Shown: one piece after another, positions 1-8,421 of the stretch
How positions within the stretch are numbered: the stretch's first letter is position 1
Layout: every line of letters begins with the position of its first letter
Origin: Piscinibacter sp943370595
Lineage (GTDB): Bacteria; Pseudomonadota; Gammaproteobacteria; Burkholderiales; Burkholderiaceae_C
Direction: 5' to 3'
Length of the DNA stretch: 64,000 bases
NCBI GenBank assembly: GCA_943370595.1
Contig: CALRRO020000003.1
Coordinates: 248,001-312,000, forward strand
Position numbers and translations under genes: made by a program
Notes under the pieces: generated by a model
Told to the model about the DNA's origin: nothing
Seen by the model: the letters and a program-made list of their open reading frames with translations, nothing else
Database searches by the model: none

Positions 1-81
1 GCCGGGCTGGGGCGCGATGCCGAGAAGATCCAGATGCCGTTGACAGCGCCGGTGGTGTGGGCGGCGTTGCAGCGCGCCTAG
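1..81 (+). CDS. 3' end of an unidentified CDS (26 codons visible)
   Basis: Frame 1 is open from the window edge to a TAG at 79-81. The visible tail is 26 residues, ending in PVVWAALQRA. That is too little for a family call. The gene runs rightward and ends about 300 bp before a leftward dehydrogenase gene, so the two are convergent across a repeat-rich gap. Confidence 0.45.
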   Translation, partial: AGLGRDAEKIQMPLTAPVVWAALQRA

Positions 82-131
82 GTTGCAACGCTCGGCGCTC
101 AGCGCGAGCCTGGGGTGGCGGGTGAAGGCTT

Positions 132-352
132 CCGCTCATGTCCCCCGGGCTCGCAGCGCGAGCCCTCCTCCTTGACTTCGCTCCAGCCTTCCCCCACCAC
201 CCCATGCCACCACCACCTGCGCGCTGCGACGGGGACTGCCTCGGTGGTGCAGCAGCGGCGCGCTGGGGGTTGTGCGGAGCGAAGTAAAGGGGGAGGACCC
301 GCGAAGCGGGTCCGGAGGACATGAGCGGAGCACAACCCCCAGTGCGCCGCTG
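132..352. repeat. Inverted pair of ~53-bp hairpin-bearing elements in a convergent gap
   Basis: The gap 82-381 has no credible gene but holds two head-to-head copies of one element, at 132-184 and, inverted, 276-328. Shared ends are CGCTCATGTCC and ACTTCGCTCC. Each copy carries an internal hairpin: GGCTCGC-AGC-GCGAGCC at 148-164 and GACCCGC-GAA-GCGGGTC at 296-312. A further inverted pair (253-275 with 330-352, one mismatch over 23 bp) brackets the right copy. The place between convergent genes suggests a bidirectional terminator or a BIME-like intergenic repeat. Short ORFs drawn through it on both strands are artefacts of the palindromes. Confidence 0.6.
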
Positions 353-381
353 CCGATCGAATCAAAGGCGCACCCAGCGCG

Positions 382-1380
382 TCAGACCCCTTCCCAGCGC
401 TCGCTATTCTCCGAGCGGAACAGTGCATCGATGATGCGCATGTTGACGATCGCGTCATCCAGGCCGTAGGGCAGCGGCGCCTCGCCGCGCACCGCGCGTG
501 AGAAGGCCTCGCCCTGCAGCGTGTACTGGTCGGAGGCGGGCAGCGTCTCGCGGCGCACGGTGCTGCCGTCGAGTGCGCCGCCTTCGTCGATCAGGATCGT
601 CGTCGCCTCGCCCTGCGGCGCGTTGAACGGGATCAGCACCTCGATGCGGCCCGTCGTGCCGACCACCTGCACACGCTGGTAGCGCTGCGCCTGCGTCGAC
701 ACGGTGAAGCCGAGCTGCCGCCCGCCGCCGAAATCGGCCAGCGCGCTGCTGGTGCGGTCGGTGGCCATCACCGGGTCGCGATCGACGAGTGCGACGACGC
801 GCTGCGGATCGCCGCCGAACACCATGCGCGCGGCAACGATCGCGTAGCAGCCGATGTCGTACAGCGCGCCGCCACCGATGTCGGCACGGTTGCGGATGTT
901 GCCCGGGTCGTCGTTGAAATACGAGAAGAACACCTGCACGGCACGCGGCGTGCCGACCGTGCCGGTGGCGACCAATTCGCGCACACGCTGCCACTGCGGG
1001 TGGAAGCGCACCATGAAGGCTTCCATGATGTGCACCTTGCCCGCGACTTCACGCAGCTGCTGCGCCTCGGCGGCGGTGATCGCGAACGGCTTCTCGCACA
1101 GCACGTGCTTGCCTGCGCGGGCGGCCTGCAGCGTCAGCGGCACGTGCAGGTGGTTGGGCAACGGGTTGTAGATGGCCTCGATTTCCGGGTCGGCCAGCAG
1201 ATCCTCGTAGCTGCCGTAGGCCATCGGCATGCCGAGCTCCTTCGCCGCCTGCTGCGCCACCGGCAGCGAGCGCGAGGCAATGCCGCGCATCTCGCACCAC
1301 GGGCTCTTCTGCATTGCCGGGATCACCTGCTTCAGGCCGATCTTCGCCGTGCTCAGCACGCCCCACACCACCTTCTTCAT
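382..1380 (-). CDS. Gfo/Idh/MocA family oxidoreductase
   Basis: 332 aa, the usual length. The N-terminal Rossmann segment (GVLSTAKIG, about residues 7-15) replaces the strict GxGxxG. CEKPF near residue 95 carries the conserved lysine of the family active site, and GGALYDIGCY near residue 170 is the second family motif. The protein should be a cytosolic NAD(P)-dependent dehydrogenase of a sugar, cyclitol or dihydrodiol; the subfamily resembles dihydrodiol dehydrogenases, but the substrate cannot be read from sequence. It is the last gene of a leftward run, 20 bp behind ridA, and probably relies on upstream promoters. Confidence 0.85.
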   Translation of the reverse strand: MKKVVWGVLSTAKIGLKQVIPAMQKSPWCEMRGIASRSLPVAQQAAKELGMPMAYGSYEDLLADPEIEAIYNPLPNHLHVPLTLQAARAGKHVLCEKPFAITAAEAQQLREVAGKVHIMEAFMVRFHPQWQRVRELVATGTVGTPRAVQVFFSYFNDDPGNIRNRADIGGGALYDIGCYAIVAARMVFGGDPQRVVALVDRDPVMATDRTSSALADFGGGRQLGFTVSTQAQRYQRVQVVGTTGRIEVLIPFNAPQGEATTILIDEGGALDGSTVRRETLPASDQYTLQGEAFSRAVRGEAPLPYGLDDAIVNMRIIDALFRSENSERWEGV

Positions 1381-1400
1381 GACGCGTCTCCCTGCGGGGC

Positions 1401-1790
1401 TCAGCGCCGCGCCACCATGTCGATCTCGATCAGCGCGCCCTTGGCCAGGCCGTTCACGCCGATGCAGGTGCGCGCCGGCCGCCGGCCTTCGGCGAAGTAG
1501 CCCGCGTAGACGCGGTTCATCGCCGGGTAGTCGCGGTCGAAGTGCAGCAGGTAGACGCGCACCTGCAGCACGTTCGCCAGCGTGAGGTCGCAGCCGGTCA
1601 GTACCGTCTGCAGGTTTTTCATCACCTGGTGCGTCTGCGCCTCGATGCCTTCCGGATACGGCTCGTCGACCGAGGTGCCGCTGAAGGGCATCTGGCCGGT
1701 GACGAACACCCAGCCGTCGGCCTCGGTGGCGTGGCTGAACGGCGCGACCGGGTTCGGCGCGCCGGCGATCATGTGGAAGAGCGGGTCCAT
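1401..1790 (-). CDS. RidA family protein
   Basis: 129 aa, the length of one RidA (YjgF/YER057c/UK114) domain. Near the C-terminus RPARTCIGV contains the arginine that in RidA binds the carboxylate of the imine/enamine substrate, followed by the typical GALIEIDMVA strand. Characterised members hydrolyse reactive 2-aminoacrylate-type enamines made by PLP enzymes; others act in catabolic pathways. It lies 16 bp behind the DUF3857 gene and 20 bp before the dehydrogenase, so all three are likely cotranscribed. Whether this copy does housekeeping deamination or serves a pathway is open. Confidence 0.85.
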   Translation of the reverse strand: MDPLFHMIAGAPNPVAPFSHATEADGWVFVTGQMPFSGTSVDEPYPEGIEAQTHQVMKNLQTVLTGCDLTLANVLQVRVYLLHFDRDYPAMNRVYAGYFAEGRRPARTCIGVNGLAKGALIEIDMVARR

Positions 1791-1806
1791 GCGGAGGTCT
1801 CCGTGT

Positions 1807-4650
1807 TCACTTCAGGTTGGCCAGCTCGAGGCCGGCGGCGACATGCTCGATGTACATCGTGATGCCCAGCGCGCGGCACTTCTCGTAGGCCTGCCGCGCC
1901 TTGGCCAGGTCGCCCTGCGCCCGATGGTGCTGGCCGACGTAGAACCATGCCTCAGCCAGCGTCAGCTCGCGTTCGTCGCCCTGCTTGCGCTCCACCTCGG
2001 CGATCACCTGCTCGGGCGTGAGCGCACCGACGGCCATCGCCATCGCAGGCCGCGGCCAGGCACCAGTGGCACCCTGGCGCGCGGTGTCGGCCAGGGCCGC
2101 CGGCAGCGGCGAGCCGGCACGCTGCAGCGCCCAGGCCTGCCACAGCCTTGCGTAGGTGGACTCTGCCTCGTCGCCCGCCTGCTTGGCCTCGGCGGCCTTG
2201 GCGAAGTCGGCAGCCGCCGCCTCGAACTGGCCGGCATAGAAGCGTGAATGGCCGCGCCGGTAGAAGTTGAAGAAGGCCTCGCCACCCAGGCCCAGCGCCT
2301 TGGTGTAGTCGGGCACGGCGCGGGCGTAGTCGCCGGTGGCGAACAGCAGGTTGCCGCGGCACTGCCAGGCCCGCGCCAGCGCCGGCGCGACGCGCACCGC
2401 CTCCTGCGCATCGGCCAGGCCCTGCGCGGCCTTGCCGCTGTCGGCCAGCGTCTCGGCGCGGTTGCACAGCGCTTCGGCCAGGTCCTCGCCCTGCAGCTTG
2501 CCTTCGGCGATGGTGGCCGACACGCGCTTGAGCTCGGTCTCCAGGCGCGTCTGCAGGTTCTGCTGCAGCGTGGCCTTGCCCAGGCCGAGGAAGCCGCCGC
2601 TCTTGATCGCGGCGCGCTCGACCACCACCGCGCCGCCAATGGCACGCTCGAGCTTCTGGATGTCCTGCATCACCTGCTGCAGATCCTTGGCCGGCACGGT
2701 GTCGGCCAGCGCCACGTACTGCATGTTCAGCGTGGCCACGTTGCCGCGGAAGCTGCGCTGGATCTGCGCGCGGAACAGGTTGCTGTCGACGCGCTGCGTG
2801 GCAGGGTCGCGCACCACGCTGACGCTGTCGGGCCAGTTCACCACCAGCTGGTACTGCGCCTGGTAGGGCCGCAGCGACACCTGCGCCGGGAAGTTGCGGT
2901 TGAGCTTGGGCGGCAGGTTGATCGCACCTTGCAGGTTGACCGGGAAGAAGCGCAGCGCCCAGTCGCCGCCGAACTCCTTGGCGGCCTTGGGCACGCGGTA
3001 GCGCGCTTCGATCGCGAAGGTGTTGCGCTGCGGGTCGTCGTCGATGGTCAGATCACCGTCCAGCGTGATGCCCGGATAGCGACGCTCGTAGTCCAGCGCC
3101 GCCTGCGTCCTGCGCTGCTCGGGCGACATGCGGCCGAACAGCACGCGCAGCACTTCCGCCGTGCTGCCGTTCCAGGAGCGGCGCGAGTCGAGCCGGGCGT
3201 CACCGTCGAAGCTGGCAAGCGTGAAGACCTCGCGCACCTCGGCCGTCGACAGGTCGAGCGCGTTCGGCGCCGAGACGGTGATCAGCTCGCGCGCATCGGC
3301 GCGCACCGGCAGGCCGCGGGCGCCCTCGAGCGCATTGCCCATGCGCGCCAGCGGGCCGCGTTGGCCCAGGCGCGTGGGGTCCAGGAAGTAGCTGTTGCCG
3401 CCCAGCTCGATCCGGGCGATGACGTGGTCGAACAGGTGCGGGCTGGGCAGCATCCGCGCCGGCAGGCGCGGATTGCTCAGCGACACCAGCACCGGCGTGG
3501 CCTCGATGCCCAGCTCGCGCAGCATCGTCACCAGCAGGTAGGTCTTGTCCTTGCAGTCGCCATAGCGGCGCTGCACCACCTCGGCCGGCGCGTAGGGTCG
3601 GTGCGAGCTCTCGCCCAGCGACACGCTGAAGTAGCGGATCTCCTCCTGCACCCACTGCAGCGCGCCGGCCGCGCGTGCCGCCGGGTCGGGTAGCGCGCGC
3701 AGGCGTTCGATCACCGGCTGCACTTCGGGCGGCAGGGTGGCCACCGGCGGGAACAGCGCCATCGCCCAGCGCGCGACCTCGTTCCATTCCGGATAGGCGC
3801 TGAACTGGATGAAGCGCAGCGGCAGGTAGTCGCCCGGGATGTGCGACTCGGGCTCGACGCCTTCCAGGCCGCGCTCCTCGAACTGCAGCACGCGCAGCGC
3901 GCCGCGCACCGTCTCGGTGGGGCGGATGCGGCCGCTGCGGTGGTCGCCGAACATGCGCCAGTCGAGTCGGCGGTCGGCCGGCGACAGCACCGACACGCGC
4001 CGCAGTTCGGTGGGCTCGAGCTGGTCCCAGCTGGCCGAGTCGGCGTAGGTGCTGCCGAACACCGGGTTCTCGCCGACGATGCTGTAGACGATGTGCAGCG
4101 TGTCGCCAACTCGCACGTCGGCCAGCAGCAGCACGGCGGTCACCGCGCCGCTGTACACGCCGCCCTCCAGGCCCGACTCGCGCTCGAGGAAGCGCATCTG
4201 CACCTGCGCCATGCGGTCGAGCGACTCGTTGCCGCGCAGCAGGCGCAGCGTGTGCAGGCGCAGCTTCTGGTACTGCGGCACGAACTGCAGGGTGTACTGG
4301 CCGATGGTGGCCAGCGAGCTGTTGTCGTTGACCTGCACCGCACGGTTGATCAGCACGCCGCGGCTGTCTGCCGCCGCCAGCTGTGTCTCGGCCAGGCGCA
4401 GCACCACCGCGGCGCTGCGCGAGGTGGCCGGCACCTCGGCCAGCGGCAGCGCCCAGTCGGGCAGCGGCGCCGCGCGGGTGAAGCTGTCGGCACCGAGCTG
4501 CACCTCCTTGACCGGCGGCTGCGCCACCGCATCGGCCGCGGCCTGTGCACCCGCGTTGCCGATCAGCAGCGATCCGAGCAGTGCGGCGCACGCCGGCCGC
4601 AGCCATCCACCGGCGCCGGCCACGCGGGCCGGCCAGAAACTCCCTGGCAT
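1807..4650 (-). CDS. Secreted DUF3857 / transglutaminase-like / TPR protein
   Basis: 947 aa. The N-terminus has a basic stretch and hydrophobic core ending in AGAQA, a likely signal peptide. A DUF3857-type beta domain covers roughly 60-250. A transglutaminase-like fold follows, with catalytic Cys in RRYGDCKDKTYLL, a His in LFDHVIARI and an Asp in YFLDPTR, so the triad looks intact. The last ~200 residues are TPR-like (LARAWQCRGNLLFATGDYARA and a later similar unit). Bacterial relatives are periplasmic, mostly of unknown job, possibly peptidase or cross-linking enzymes. It follows an ABC-transporter unit by 70 bp after a small intervening gene, so it may be part of that transcript or have its own promoter. 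Confidence 0.8.
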   Translation of the reverse strand: MPGSFWPARVAGAGGWLRPACAALLGSLLIGNAGAQAAADAVAQPPVKEVQLGADSFTRAAPLPDWALPLAEVPATSRSAAVVLRLAETQLAAADSRGVLINRAVQVNDNSSLATIGQYTLQFVPQYQKLRLHTLRLLRGNESLDRMAQVQMRFLERESGLEGGVYSGAVTAVLLLADVRVGDTLHIVYSIVGENPVFGSTYADSASWDQLEPTELRRVSVLSPADRRLDWRMFGDHRSGRIRPTETVRGALRVLQFEERGLEGVEPESHIPGDYLPLRFIQFSAYPEWNEVARWAMALFPPVATLPPEVQPVIERLRALPDPAARAAGALQWVQEEIRYFSVSLGESSHRPYAPAEVVQRRYGDCKDKTYLLVTMLRELGIEATPVLVSLSNPRLPARMLPSPHLFDHVIARIELGGNSYFLDPTRLGQRGPLARMGNALEGARGLPVRADARELITVSAPNALDLSTAEVREVFTLASFDGDARLDSRRSWNGSTAEVLRVLFGRMSPEQRRTQAALDYERRYPGITLDGDLTIDDDPQRNTFAIEARYRVPKAAKEFGGDWALRFFPVNLQGAINLPPKLNRNFPAQVSLRPYQAQYQLVVNWPDSVSVVRDPATQRVDSNLFRAQIQRSFRGNVATLNMQYVALADTVPAKDLQQVMQDIQKLERAIGGAVVVERAAIKSGGFLGLGKATLQQNLQTRLETELKRVSATIAEGKLQGEDLAEALCNRAETLADSGKAAQGLADAQEAVRVAPALARAWQCRGNLLFATGDYARAVPDYTKALGLGGEAFFNFYRRGHSRFYAGQFEAAAADFAKAAEAKQAGDEAESTYARLWQAWALQRAGSPLPAALADTARQGATGAWPRPAMAMAVGALTPEQVIAEVERKQGDERELTLAEAWFYVGQHHRAQGDLAKARQAYEKCRALGITMYIEHVAAGLELANLK

Positions 4651-4720
4651 GTGTACTCCCTGAAAGACGACGATGCGCGATGACAGCGCGCGGTGACGAC
4701 GGGCGAGGGCGGCGCGGATC

Positions 4721-5023
4721 TCAGTCCGACTTGCCGACCAGTTCGTAATGCTCGACCGCCGGCGGCACCGCGAAGAACGGGCCGACGATGGCGCGCCATT
4801 GGGGGAACAGCGGGCCGCCGCGGAAGTGCACCGTATGGTCCTCCAGCGTGTCCCAGAAGATCTGCAGGATATAGCGCTCGGGCGACTCGATGCCCTTGTT
4901 GACCTTGTAGCCGCGAAAGCCCTTGGCCTGGCTGATCACGGTGGTGACGCCACGCACGATGGCTTCGTCGAAGGCGGCCTGCTGGCCGGGGTGGATGCGG
5001 ATGTCGGCGAGTTCGAGGATCAT
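4721..5023 (-). CDS. Antibiotic biosynthesis monooxygenase (ABM)-like small protein
   Basis: 100 aa with the ferredoxin-like ABM pattern: beta strand MILELADIRIHPG, helix, GFRGYKVNKGIESPERYILQ, then a WDTLEDHTVHFR segment. The terminal PAVEHYELVGK strand is also typical. Such dimeric proteins include cofactor-free monooxygenases, heme-degrading enzymes and many of unknown role. The start ATG is 24 bp downstream of the livF stop, so it is very likely translated from the transporter transcript. Its link with an aromatic-acid-like transporter hints at a catabolic accessory role, but this is inference. Confidence 0.7.
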   Translation of the reverse strand: MILELADIRIHPGQQAAFDEAIVRGVTTVISQAKGFRGYKVNKGIESPERYILQIFWDTLEDHTVHFRGGPLFPQWRAIVGPFFAVPPAVEHYELVGKSD

Positions 5024-5047
5024 GGGTCGTTCCTGAAGGTATGGCGT

Positions 5048-5749
5048 TCAGACGCCGAGATACTGCGCCAGTGCGGCGGTGTCGCCGGCCAGCGTGTCGC
5101 TGGCGCCGGCCAGGACGATGCGGCCTTTTTCCATCACCGCGGCGCGGTCGGTGTGGGCGAGTACCTTGCGGTAGTCGCGGTCGACGATCAGCGTGCTGAT
5201 GCCAGTGGCGCGGATCTGCCCGATCACCCGCCAGATCTCGGCGACGATCAGCGGTGCCAGGCCCTCGGTGGCCTCGTCGAGGATCATCAGTTTCGGGTTG
5301 GTCATCAGCGCGCGGCCGATTGACAGCATCTGCTGCTCGCCGCCGGAGAGCTGCTGGCCGCCGTGGCCGAGCCGCTCGGCCAGCCGCGGGAAGGTGGCGA
5401 GCACCCGTTCTTCGGTCCAGTCGCGCTTTCCGTCGACGCCGGCGCGTGCGCTCATCAGCAGGTTCTCGCGCACCGACAGATTGGGGAAGATGCCGCGGCC
5501 CTCGGGCACGTAGCCGATGCCCAGCCGCGCCATGCGCTCGGGCGGCGAGCCGGTCACGTCCTGGCCGTCCCAGGCGATGCGGCCCGAGGCCGGCCGCACG
5601 TAGCCCATCAACGTGCGGATCAACGTGGTCTTGCCCATGCCGTTGCGGCCGAGCAGGCCGAGCGCCGTGCCGGCCGGCAGTTCGAGGCCGGCGCCGCGCA
5701 GGATGTGCGCTTCGCCGTAGTAAGTGTTCAGTTCGCTGATCGACAACAT
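5048..5749 (-). CDS. livF: Liv-type ABC transporter ATPase (LivF family), cluster A
   Basis: 233 aa. Walker A is GRNGMGKTTL near residue 36, the signature is LSGGEQQML, Walker B is LMILDEATEG. The end of the switch region reads LIVDRDYRKVL in place of the common LVEQN, a small variation. It pairs with the LivG-type ATPase whose stop is 2 bp upstream. The two should form the nucleotide-binding dimer at the cytoplasmic face of the LivH/LivM channel. Family symbols are by homology; the substrate need not be leucine. Confidence 0.88.
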   Translation of the reverse strand: MLSISELNTYYGEAHILRGAGLELPAGTALGLLGRNGMGKTTLIRTLMGYVRPASGRIAWDGQDVTGSPPERMARLGIGYVPEGRGIFPNLSVRENLLMSARAGVDGKRDWTEERVLATFPRLAERLGHGGQQLSGGEQQMLSIGRALMTNPKLMILDEATEGLAPLIVAEIWRVIGQIRATGISTLIVDRDYRKVLAHTDRAAVMEKGRIVLAGASDTLAGDTAALAQYLGV

Positions 5750-5751
5750 GA

Positions 5752-6516
5752 TCAGTGGCCTTCACCGAGATACGCAGTCTGCACGTCGCGGTTGGCGCGG
5801 ATCGCTGCCGGCGTGTCGCTGGCGATCACCTCGCCGTTGACCATCACGGTGATGCGGTCGGCGATGCGGAACACCGCGTCCATGTCGTGCTCCACCAGCA
5901 GCACGGCGTGCGTCTGCTTCAGCGTGTCCAGCAGCGCCAGCATGCGCTCGGTCTCCTCGGCACCCATGCCGGCCAGCGGTTCGTCGAGCAGCAGCACGCG
6001 CGGCTTCGTGGCCAGGCACATCGCGATCTCGAGCTGGCGCTTGCCACCGTGGCTGAGCGTACCGGCAGCGCGTGCGGCCACGTCGGCCAGCCCGGCGGCG
6101 GCCAGCGCTTCGCGGGCGATCGCCAGGCTGGTGTCGCAGCGCTGTGCCGACTCCCACACCGCCCAGGCGCGCGGCCGCGCGGCCTGCGCGCACAGGCGGC
6201 AGTTCTCCAGCACCGTGAAGCTCGGGAAGATCGTCGTGCGCTGGTAGCTGCGGCCGATGCCGGCGCGCGCGCGTTTGGGCTGCGACCAGTCGGTGATGTC
6301 GTGCCCGTCGAAGTGGATGCTGCCCACCGAGGCGCGCATCTCGCCCGACAGCATGTTGATCAGCGTCGACTTGCCCGCGCCGTTGGTGCCGATCACCGCG
6401 TGCACCTCGCCGGTGTGGAAGTCCAGCGTCACGCCGTTGACCGCGGTGAGGCCGCCGAAGCGGCGCGTCAGCAGGTTGGAGCGCAGCAGGGGAATGCTCG
6501 TTCTCGGCTCAGCCAT
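5752..6516 (-). CDS. livG: Liv-type ABC transporter ATPase (LivG family), cluster A
   Basis: 254 aa. Walker A GTNGAGKSTL, signature LSHGGKRQLEIA (the relaxed form common in LivG), Walker B VLLLDEPLAGMG and a switch histidine in LLVEHDMD. The C-terminal TAYLGEGH end is a LivG hallmark. Its start overlaps the livM stop by 8 bp, showing translational coupling. It is the second ATPase of the same importer as the neighbouring livF. Confidence 0.9.
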   Translation of the reverse strand: MAEPRTSIPLLRSNLLTRRFGGLTAVNGVTLDFHTGEVHAVIGTNGAGKSTLINMLSGEMRASVGSIHFDGHDITDWSQPKRARAGIGRSYQRTTIFPSFTVLENCRLCAQAARPRAWAVWESAQRCDTSLAIAREALAAAGLADVAARAAGTLSHGGKRQLEIAMCLATKPRVLLLDEPLAGMGAEETERMLALLDTLKQTHAVLLVEHDMDAVFRIADRITVMVNGEVIASDTPAAIRANRDVQTAYLGEGH

Positions 6517-7495
6517 TCGACGCCCCCGTCAGCCGTGCCTGCAGCCCGATCAGCCCCTTGGGCAGCAGCGCCACGAAGGCGATGATCGTCAGCCCCAGCG
6601 TCAGCTGCCAGTGCCCTGCCAGCGGGCCGAGCAGCGCCTCGCTCTGGTACAGCTCCTTGAGCAGCGTGAAGGCGATGGCGCCTAGCACCGCGCCGCGCAG
6701 GCTGCCCAGGCCGCCGAGGATGATCATCAGCAGCACGGCGCCCGACTCGTGCCAGGACAGCAGCTCCGGGTTCACCGCACCGTCCTTCACCGCAAGCAGG
6801 AAGCCGGCCAGGCCGGCCAGCGCCCCGGCGATCACGAAGGCGGCGAGCTTGTAGCCATAGGTGCGGAAGCCGGCGGCGCGCATGCGCTGCTCGTTGACGC
6901 GGATGCCCGCCAGCGCATGGCCGAAGCGCGAGCGGCCGAGCAGTGCCAGCAACGCGTAGGTGGCGGCCAGCGCGGCGACCACGGTGTAGTAGAGGTGCGC
7001 CTTCTTGTCCAGGTCCAGCCAGACCGTGCCGCCGAACTCGATCACCGGCTTGCTGTAGAGGAAGATGCCGTCGCTGCCGCCGCCGACCTTGGTGTCGTGG
7101 AACACGAAGTAGGCCATCTGCGCGAAGGCCAGCGTCACCATGATGAAGTAGACGCCGCTGGTGCGCAGGCTGAGCGCGCCGACGAACACCGCGTAGAGCG
7201 CCGCTGCACCCATGGCCGCCGGCAGCAGCCACAGCATCGAGGCGGGCCCGGCGTCGCCGGTGCCGAGCACGGTGACGTAGGCGCCCAGCCCGAAGAAGGC
7301 CGCCTGGCCGAGACTGACCAGGCCCGCGCGGCCGACCAGCAGCTCCAGGCTGAGCGCGAAGATGGCGAACACCGCGATCTTCAGCACCAGGTCCTGCGTG
7401 TAGGCGCTCAGCACCGCGGGCAGGGCGGCCAGCACCGCCAGGGCGATCACCGGCACCAGCCAGCCCAGGCGCGCGGGTGCGGACTCAGCGGCCAT
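6509..7495 (-). CDS. livM: Liv-type ABC transporter permease (LivM family), cluster A
   Basis: 328 aa, strongly hydrophobic with 8-10 predicted membrane segments. Family landmarks are LVSLGQAAFFGLGAY near residue 60 and GGLGSLRGAVLGA near residue 255, the region that contacts the ATPases. The start lies 11 bp inside the end of livH, and its own end overlaps livG, so the three are translated in series. It forms one half of the inner-membrane channel. Confidence 0.9.
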   Translation of the reverse strand: MAAESAPARLGWLVPVIALAVLAALPAVLSAYTQDLVLKIAVFAIFALSLELLVGRAGLVSLGQAAFFGLGAYVTVLGTGDAGPASMLWLLPAAMGAAALYAVFVGALSLRTSGVYFIMVTLAFAQMAYFVFHDTKVGGGSDGIFLYSKPVIEFGGTVWLDLDKKAHLYYTVVAALAATYALLALLGRSRFGHALAGIRVNEQRMRAAGFRTYGYKLAAFVIAGALAGLAGFLLAVKDGAVNPELLSWHESGAVLLMIILGGLGSLRGAVLGAIAFTLLKELYQSEALLGPLAGHWQLTLGLTIIAFVALLPKGLIGLQARLTGASNG

Positions 7496-8357
7496 GCTTC
7501 ATCAGCCCCTCGGGCCGCCAGATCAGGATGATGGCCATCAGCAGGTAGACGCCGATGCCGCTGAACTCGGCGAAGAACACCTTGCCGAAGGTGTCGACGA
7601 AGCCGACCAGCAGCGAGGCGATCAGCGCACCGGTGATCGAGCCGATGCCGCCGATCACCACCACGACGAAGCAGATGATCAGCACGCTGCCGCCCATGCC
7701 CGGGTAAACCGAGGACAGCGGCGCGGCGATCATGCCGGCCAGCGCCGCCAGCGCCACGCCGCCGGCAAAGACGATGCGGTACAGGCGCTGGATGTCGATG
7801 CCCAGGCCGCGCACCATGTCGCGGTTGCTCGCGCCGGCGCGGATCATCATGCCCAGCCGCGTGCGGTTGACCACCCAGTACAGCCCGATCGCCAGCACGA
7901 TGCAGGCCACCGACGCGAACACGCGGTACCAGGGGTAGCTCATCAGCTCGCCGAGCTTGAAGCCGCCGGACAGCCAGGTCGGCGCCTGCACACCGTGCAC
8001 GTCGTTGCCGACCAGCATCGAGCGCAGCTCCTCGAAGACCAGGATCAGCGCATAGGTCATCAATACCTGCTGCAGGTGCTCGCGCTGGTAGAGGAAGCTG
8101 AAGAAGGCCCATTCGAGCAGGTAGCCGAACACCGCGGCGAGGATCACGCCGGCGAGCAGCTTGGTCAGGTACCAGTCACCGAACCACGGCGCCAGCACGA
8201 AGGCCAGGTAGGCGCCGATCATGTAGAAGCTGCCGTGCGCCAGGTTGATGACGCCCATGATCCCGAAGATCAGCGTCAGCCCGCTGGCCACCAGGAACAG
8301 CAGCAGGCCGTACTGCACGGCGTTCAGGCACTGGACGAGGAAGGTGGCGAGGTCCAC
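7485..8357 (-). CDS. livH: Liv-type ABC transporter permease (LivH family), cluster A
   Basis: 290 aa with about eight membrane segments. GIMGVINLAHGSFYMIGAY near residue 32 and GGIGSITGALIASLLVGF near residue 220 are typical LivH signatures. It starts 64 bp after the substrate-binding-protein gene, behind a hairpin with a U-run that may lower its expression relative to the binding protein. The C-terminus IIWRPEGL matches the family. The transported ligand is set by the binding protein and is unknown. Confidence 0.9.
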   Translation of the reverse strand: MDLATFLVQCLNAVQYGLLLFLVASGLTLIFGIMGVINLAHGSFYMIGAYLAFVLAPWFGDWYLTKLLAGVILAAVFGYLLEWAFFSFLYQREHLQQVLMTYALILVFEELRSMLVGNDVHGVQAPTWLSGGFKLGELMSYPWYRVFASVACIVLAIGLYWVVNRTRLGMMIRAGASNRDMVRGLGIDIQRLYRIVFAGGVALAALAGMIAAPLSSVYPGMGGSVLIICFVVVVIGGIGSITGALIASLLVGFVDTFGKVFFAEFSGIGVYLLMAIILIWRPEGLMKHGR

Positions 8358-8377
8358 GGCAAAGGGCGCATGAAAAA

Positions 8378-8396
8378 GGGCGGCCTGGTGCCGCCC
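8378..8396 (-). terminator. Terminator-like hairpin between binding protein and permease genes
   Basis: On the minus strand the gap after the binding-protein gene forms GGGCGGC-ACCAG-GCCGCCC followed at once by TTTTT. This is the shape of an intrinsic terminator, placed 25 bp after one gene and 21 bp before the next gene of the same unit. Partial termination here would give many binding-protein transcripts and few permease transcripts, the stoichiometry such importers need. Confidence 0.65.
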
Positions 8397-8421
8397 TCGA
8401 AATCGGGACGCGAGCCCGACT

